Made by a program: the position numbers and the translations under genes. Under the pieces are notes generated by a model that was not told where the DNA came from, ran no database searches, and saw nothing but the letters and a program-made list of their open reading frames with translations. A stretch of 35,138 nucleotides of DNA, from positions 1-35,138 of the forward strand of contig JACRGO010000206.1 of the NCBI GenBank assembly GCA_016212295.1, given 5' to 3'. The DNA comes from Nitrospinota bacterium. Lineage in GTDB: Bacteria; Nitrospinota; Nitrospinia; JACRGO01. This document shows, in pieces, positions 33,202 through 35,138 of the stretch; positions within the stretch are counted from its first letter, which is position 1; every line of letters starts with the position of its first letter.

Positions 33202-33417
33202 GTAACCGTTCACAGGGATGTCATGAAAAAGCGTAGAAAGCCTCATTAGCGATTTTTTACATCCCCCTTGGTCCCCCTTTGCTAAGGGGGAATTAAACAG
33301 AGCCCATTTTAGGGGCGTTTCCCGTATTCCCCCTTAGCAAAGGGGGACCAAGGTGGATATGGTTTCCTTGGCAATTGAGCGTGAAGCCGTTTTCCATGAC
33401 ATCCCGTGAATGGTTAC
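33202..33417. mobile_element. MITE-like element with GTAACCGTTC...GTCATG ends, copy 2
   Basis: The 216-bp element starts GTAACCGTTCACAGGGATGT and ends with the near-exact complement (ACATCCCGTGAATGGTTAC). Inner arms ACATCCCCCTTGGTCCCCCT and AGGGGGACCAAGG pair. The flank TTTGTGATTTTAGATTT (33160-33176) is the complement of words beside copy 1. It fills most of the motB-33478 gap (33148-33477); no gene is seen there. Confidence 0.82.
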
Positions 33418-33477
33418 AAATTTTCTAAGTGAAAAATTGCGGCTGAATATTTATTCCGGCTTGTTAGGCTTGACTTC

Positions 33478-34995
33478 ATGGAAGAGCAGCCAAAAACGGA
33501 CGAGAAGGAAAAAAAGAAAAAAAAATCCACCTCGGTGGAAAGGGCCAAGGACATTGAAAGCTCATTCAACGTCCTTGAGGAGTGTTTGAATAAACTACGG
33601 AAGATATCCGGTCTTCCAACAATAGATAAAGCCGATTATAAAAAAACCGCCCAATCCAAAACAGAAAAAAAGGCGTTTAAATCCAAGGAAGAGAAAACTT
33701 TTTGGGAGCATCGGCAGATCAACCATTTCCGGGGCGATGCCCTTAGAAACGCTGTCGCCACATTAGGAGAAGAATTCACTAAAAGAAAGGAGAAGGCGGG
33801 AAAAATCGCCGCGCTCCTTCCCCTTATAGACTCGATTCAAGCCAATATTCAATCCATTCAGAAAGATTTGAAAAACTCCATTTCCTGCCGCGACAGGGAA
33901 CTGAGCGAGGCCCAGGAAATCCTGGCCGAAAAAGAGCGCAAACTGCAGGCCCAAATGGCCCTTGGCGTAAAAGGGGACCTCAAGGACGATGAAACCGCGA
34001 AAAAAATGAAGGCCCTGTCCCATGTGCGCGATGAGGCCATTCACTCCAACATCCTGGCGATAGAAGCCGTTGAGGAGGCAATGGAGACCTTAGGGGAACT
34101 GAAAGCCATGTCCGGCATGGCCCCAATGCTCCTTTCGTATTATAAGGAATATGCCTTTGTATTATGGATGGGAGGCGCGGTTATCCTGGGAGGGTCCCTG
34201 CTATTTGTCTCCGCCTCCCTGGTCTACGAAAAAATCTCTTTAGCTCCGTCAAGGTCCAAGAAAATATCTCCCGCGAAAAAAGAACCAGCGGAGGGAATGG
34301 GCGCGGAGGCCCCGACAAAACAGATAGTAGTGGAGGAAGAAAGCCCCTCCCTCCCGGTTATGCCCATTCCCGATGTCGCAAGGGAAAAGGAATTGACACC
34401 AGACGAGTCATTTAATAAAATCTTGCTGAAAGAAAGCCCTTTCATACCGACATGCGAGAACAGCTATGTCGTGCTTGCCGATGAAAGTCTTGAGCAAGCC
34501 ACTTTCGAAAAGGACGTTAAACATTATTTAGCATCAAAAAAATTTCCCGTGGAAGGGGACAGGGCAATTCAGGTTATCAAGGTCAGGGACGATAATGAAA
34601 TGATCATGGCCTTTGAGAACGGGGCGGTCAACAGTCCTTATTGCGTTAATGGAAAACTTTTTCTCCCAAGGGATATAGGATATGATCTTGGAAGGTTCCC
34701 TGTGCTTCTGGCCGCCGGCATGGACCCAATGAGCGATAATGCCCGGCTTCTCATCAAGGAACAGATAGAGGCCGCCAAGGAAAAAATGGGAAAAAATCTT
34801 GTCATTCTCCTTCCGAAGTTATACCTTGGGAAAACCGTGGAAGCGAAGGCCGGCGAAAACCAGGAAAACCAGGAAAACCAGAAAAATCAGGAGGATCAGG
34901 AGTATAATGAGGCTGTTAACGAATATTGGGACCGCTACCTGCGGATAAAGTCAGCGGCCGAGGGAAAAATTCCAGGTAAAGTTAGAAGTGACTAA
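33478..34995 (+). CDS. Coiled-coil protein with one transmembrane segment, unknown function
   Basis: I do not recognise this 505-residue protein. The N-terminus is Lys-rich (DEKEKKKKKSTSVERAKDIE). Residues about 15-215 are largely helical with coiled-coil character (DSIQANIQSIQKDLKNSI, LSEAQEILAEKERKL). One membrane segment follows (about 220-245, FVLWMGGAVILGGSLLFVSA). The C-terminal half (about 300-440) is a separate globular region with SPYCVNGKLFLPRDIGYDLG. A run of Asn-Gln-Glu repeats (NQENQENQKNQEDQE) comes near the end. The last residues, VRSD and the stop, are encoded by the dispersed word GTTAGAAGTGACTAA, so the native end may have been altered by repeat insertion. No clear operon partner; it is downstream of motAB. 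Confidence 0.7.
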   Translation: MEEQPKTDEKEKKKKKSTSVERAKDIESSFNVLEECLNKLRKISGLPTIDKADYKKTAQSKTEKKAFKSKEEKTFWEHRQINHFRGDALRNAVATLGEEFTKRKEKAGKIAALLPLIDSIQANIQSIQKDLKNSISCRDRELSEAQEILAEKERKLQAQMALGVKGDLKDDETAKKMKALSHVRDEAIHSNILAIEAVEEAMETLGELKAMSGMAPMLLSYYKEYAFVLWMGGAVILGGSLLFVSASLVYEKISLAPSRSKKISPAKKEPAEGMGAEAPTKQIVVEEESPSLPVMPIPDVAREKELTPDESFNKILLKESPFIPTCENSYVVLADESLEQATFEKDVKHYLASKKFPVEGDRAIQVIKVRDDNEMIMAFENGAVNSPYCVNGKLFLPRDIGYDLGRFPVLLAAGMDPMSDNARLLIKEQIEAAKEKMGKNLVILLPKLYLGKTVEAKAGENQENQENQKNQEDQEYNEAVNEYWDRYLRIKSAAEGKIPGKVRSD

Positions 34996-34999
34996 AGTT
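34980..34999. repeat. GTTAGAAGTGACTAAAGTTA word at a gene end
   Basis: This is the same word that builds the inverted repeat at 18600-18793. Here a single copy supplies the stop codon of the upstream gene. The remaining 139 bases to the window end are AT-rich and show no gene. Confidence 0.6.
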
Positions 35000-35138
35000 A
35001 TAGAGCCTACGCATAAATTAAAAAACAACAAATCAATTTTAAAAAACCCAACAAAATCAATGAGTTAGGATTTTAGGGTCTATGGGTAAATTGAAAACCA
35101 GTAAATATAAACTTGTCAATTTTGAAGCAGTCCCATAA

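Overview
The window looks like chromosome of a Gram-negative, flagellated, heterotrophic bacterium. The evidence is lipoprotein signal peptides, a periplasmic HtrA protease, a MotA/MotB stator, a flagellin with FlaG and a FliA-type promoter, a transmembrane chemoreceptor with a heme-binding motif, and FadE/thiolase beta-oxidation genes. Coding density is moderate. Almost every intergenic gap is filled with inverted-repeat DNA, as is common in deep-branching environmental lineages. I cannot assign a phylum from the sequence alone.

Layout. 1-4036: a TPR lipoprotein gene translationally coupled to a fused aroD-aroE gene. 4036-8583: a MITE-like element, a papain-like C92 amidase, a DUF4258/YgiT toxin-antitoxin-like pair, and two secreted proteins that share one duplicated N-terminal module (one carries seven RCC1 repeats). 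8702-16059: an accessory island. A sigma70-type promoter precedes a type III restriction-modification operon whose mod and res genes are both wrecked by internal deletions. Four apparently intact cargo genes sit between them: an AlbA_2/Schlafen-type ATP-binding protein, an sce7726-family nuclease-like protein, an sce7725-family protein, and a zinc-finger/HEPN-RES NAD+ phosphorylase-like toxin. A 113-bp copy of the mod 3' end lies before each of the two cargo blocks. 16161-20104: fadE and a thiolase.

20131-26424, minus strand: a flippase-like membrane protein overlapping an HD-GYP response regulator, a CheY-like regulator, flagellin-FlaG with promoter and terminator, a TusA-like protein and a SHOCT-tailed lipoprotein. 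26983-34995, plus strand: a heme-motif chemoreceptor, an HtrA protease, a PilZ-like protein with motA and motB, and a coiled-coil membrane protein of unknown function.

How the genes work together. The right half is a motility and signalling neighbourhood: filament, stator, chemoreceptor, response regulators, and c-di-GMP turnover and binding. The island is the most promising candidate for an undescribed system. The restriction-modification shell has decayed while the tightly packed sce7726-sce7725-RES cassette kept full reading frames, which suggests the cassette is selected for on its own as a nuclease plus NAD+-depleting defence unit. At least nine families of dispersed inverted repeats occur. 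Two are MITE-like with clear terminal inverted repeats and two copies each in the window.
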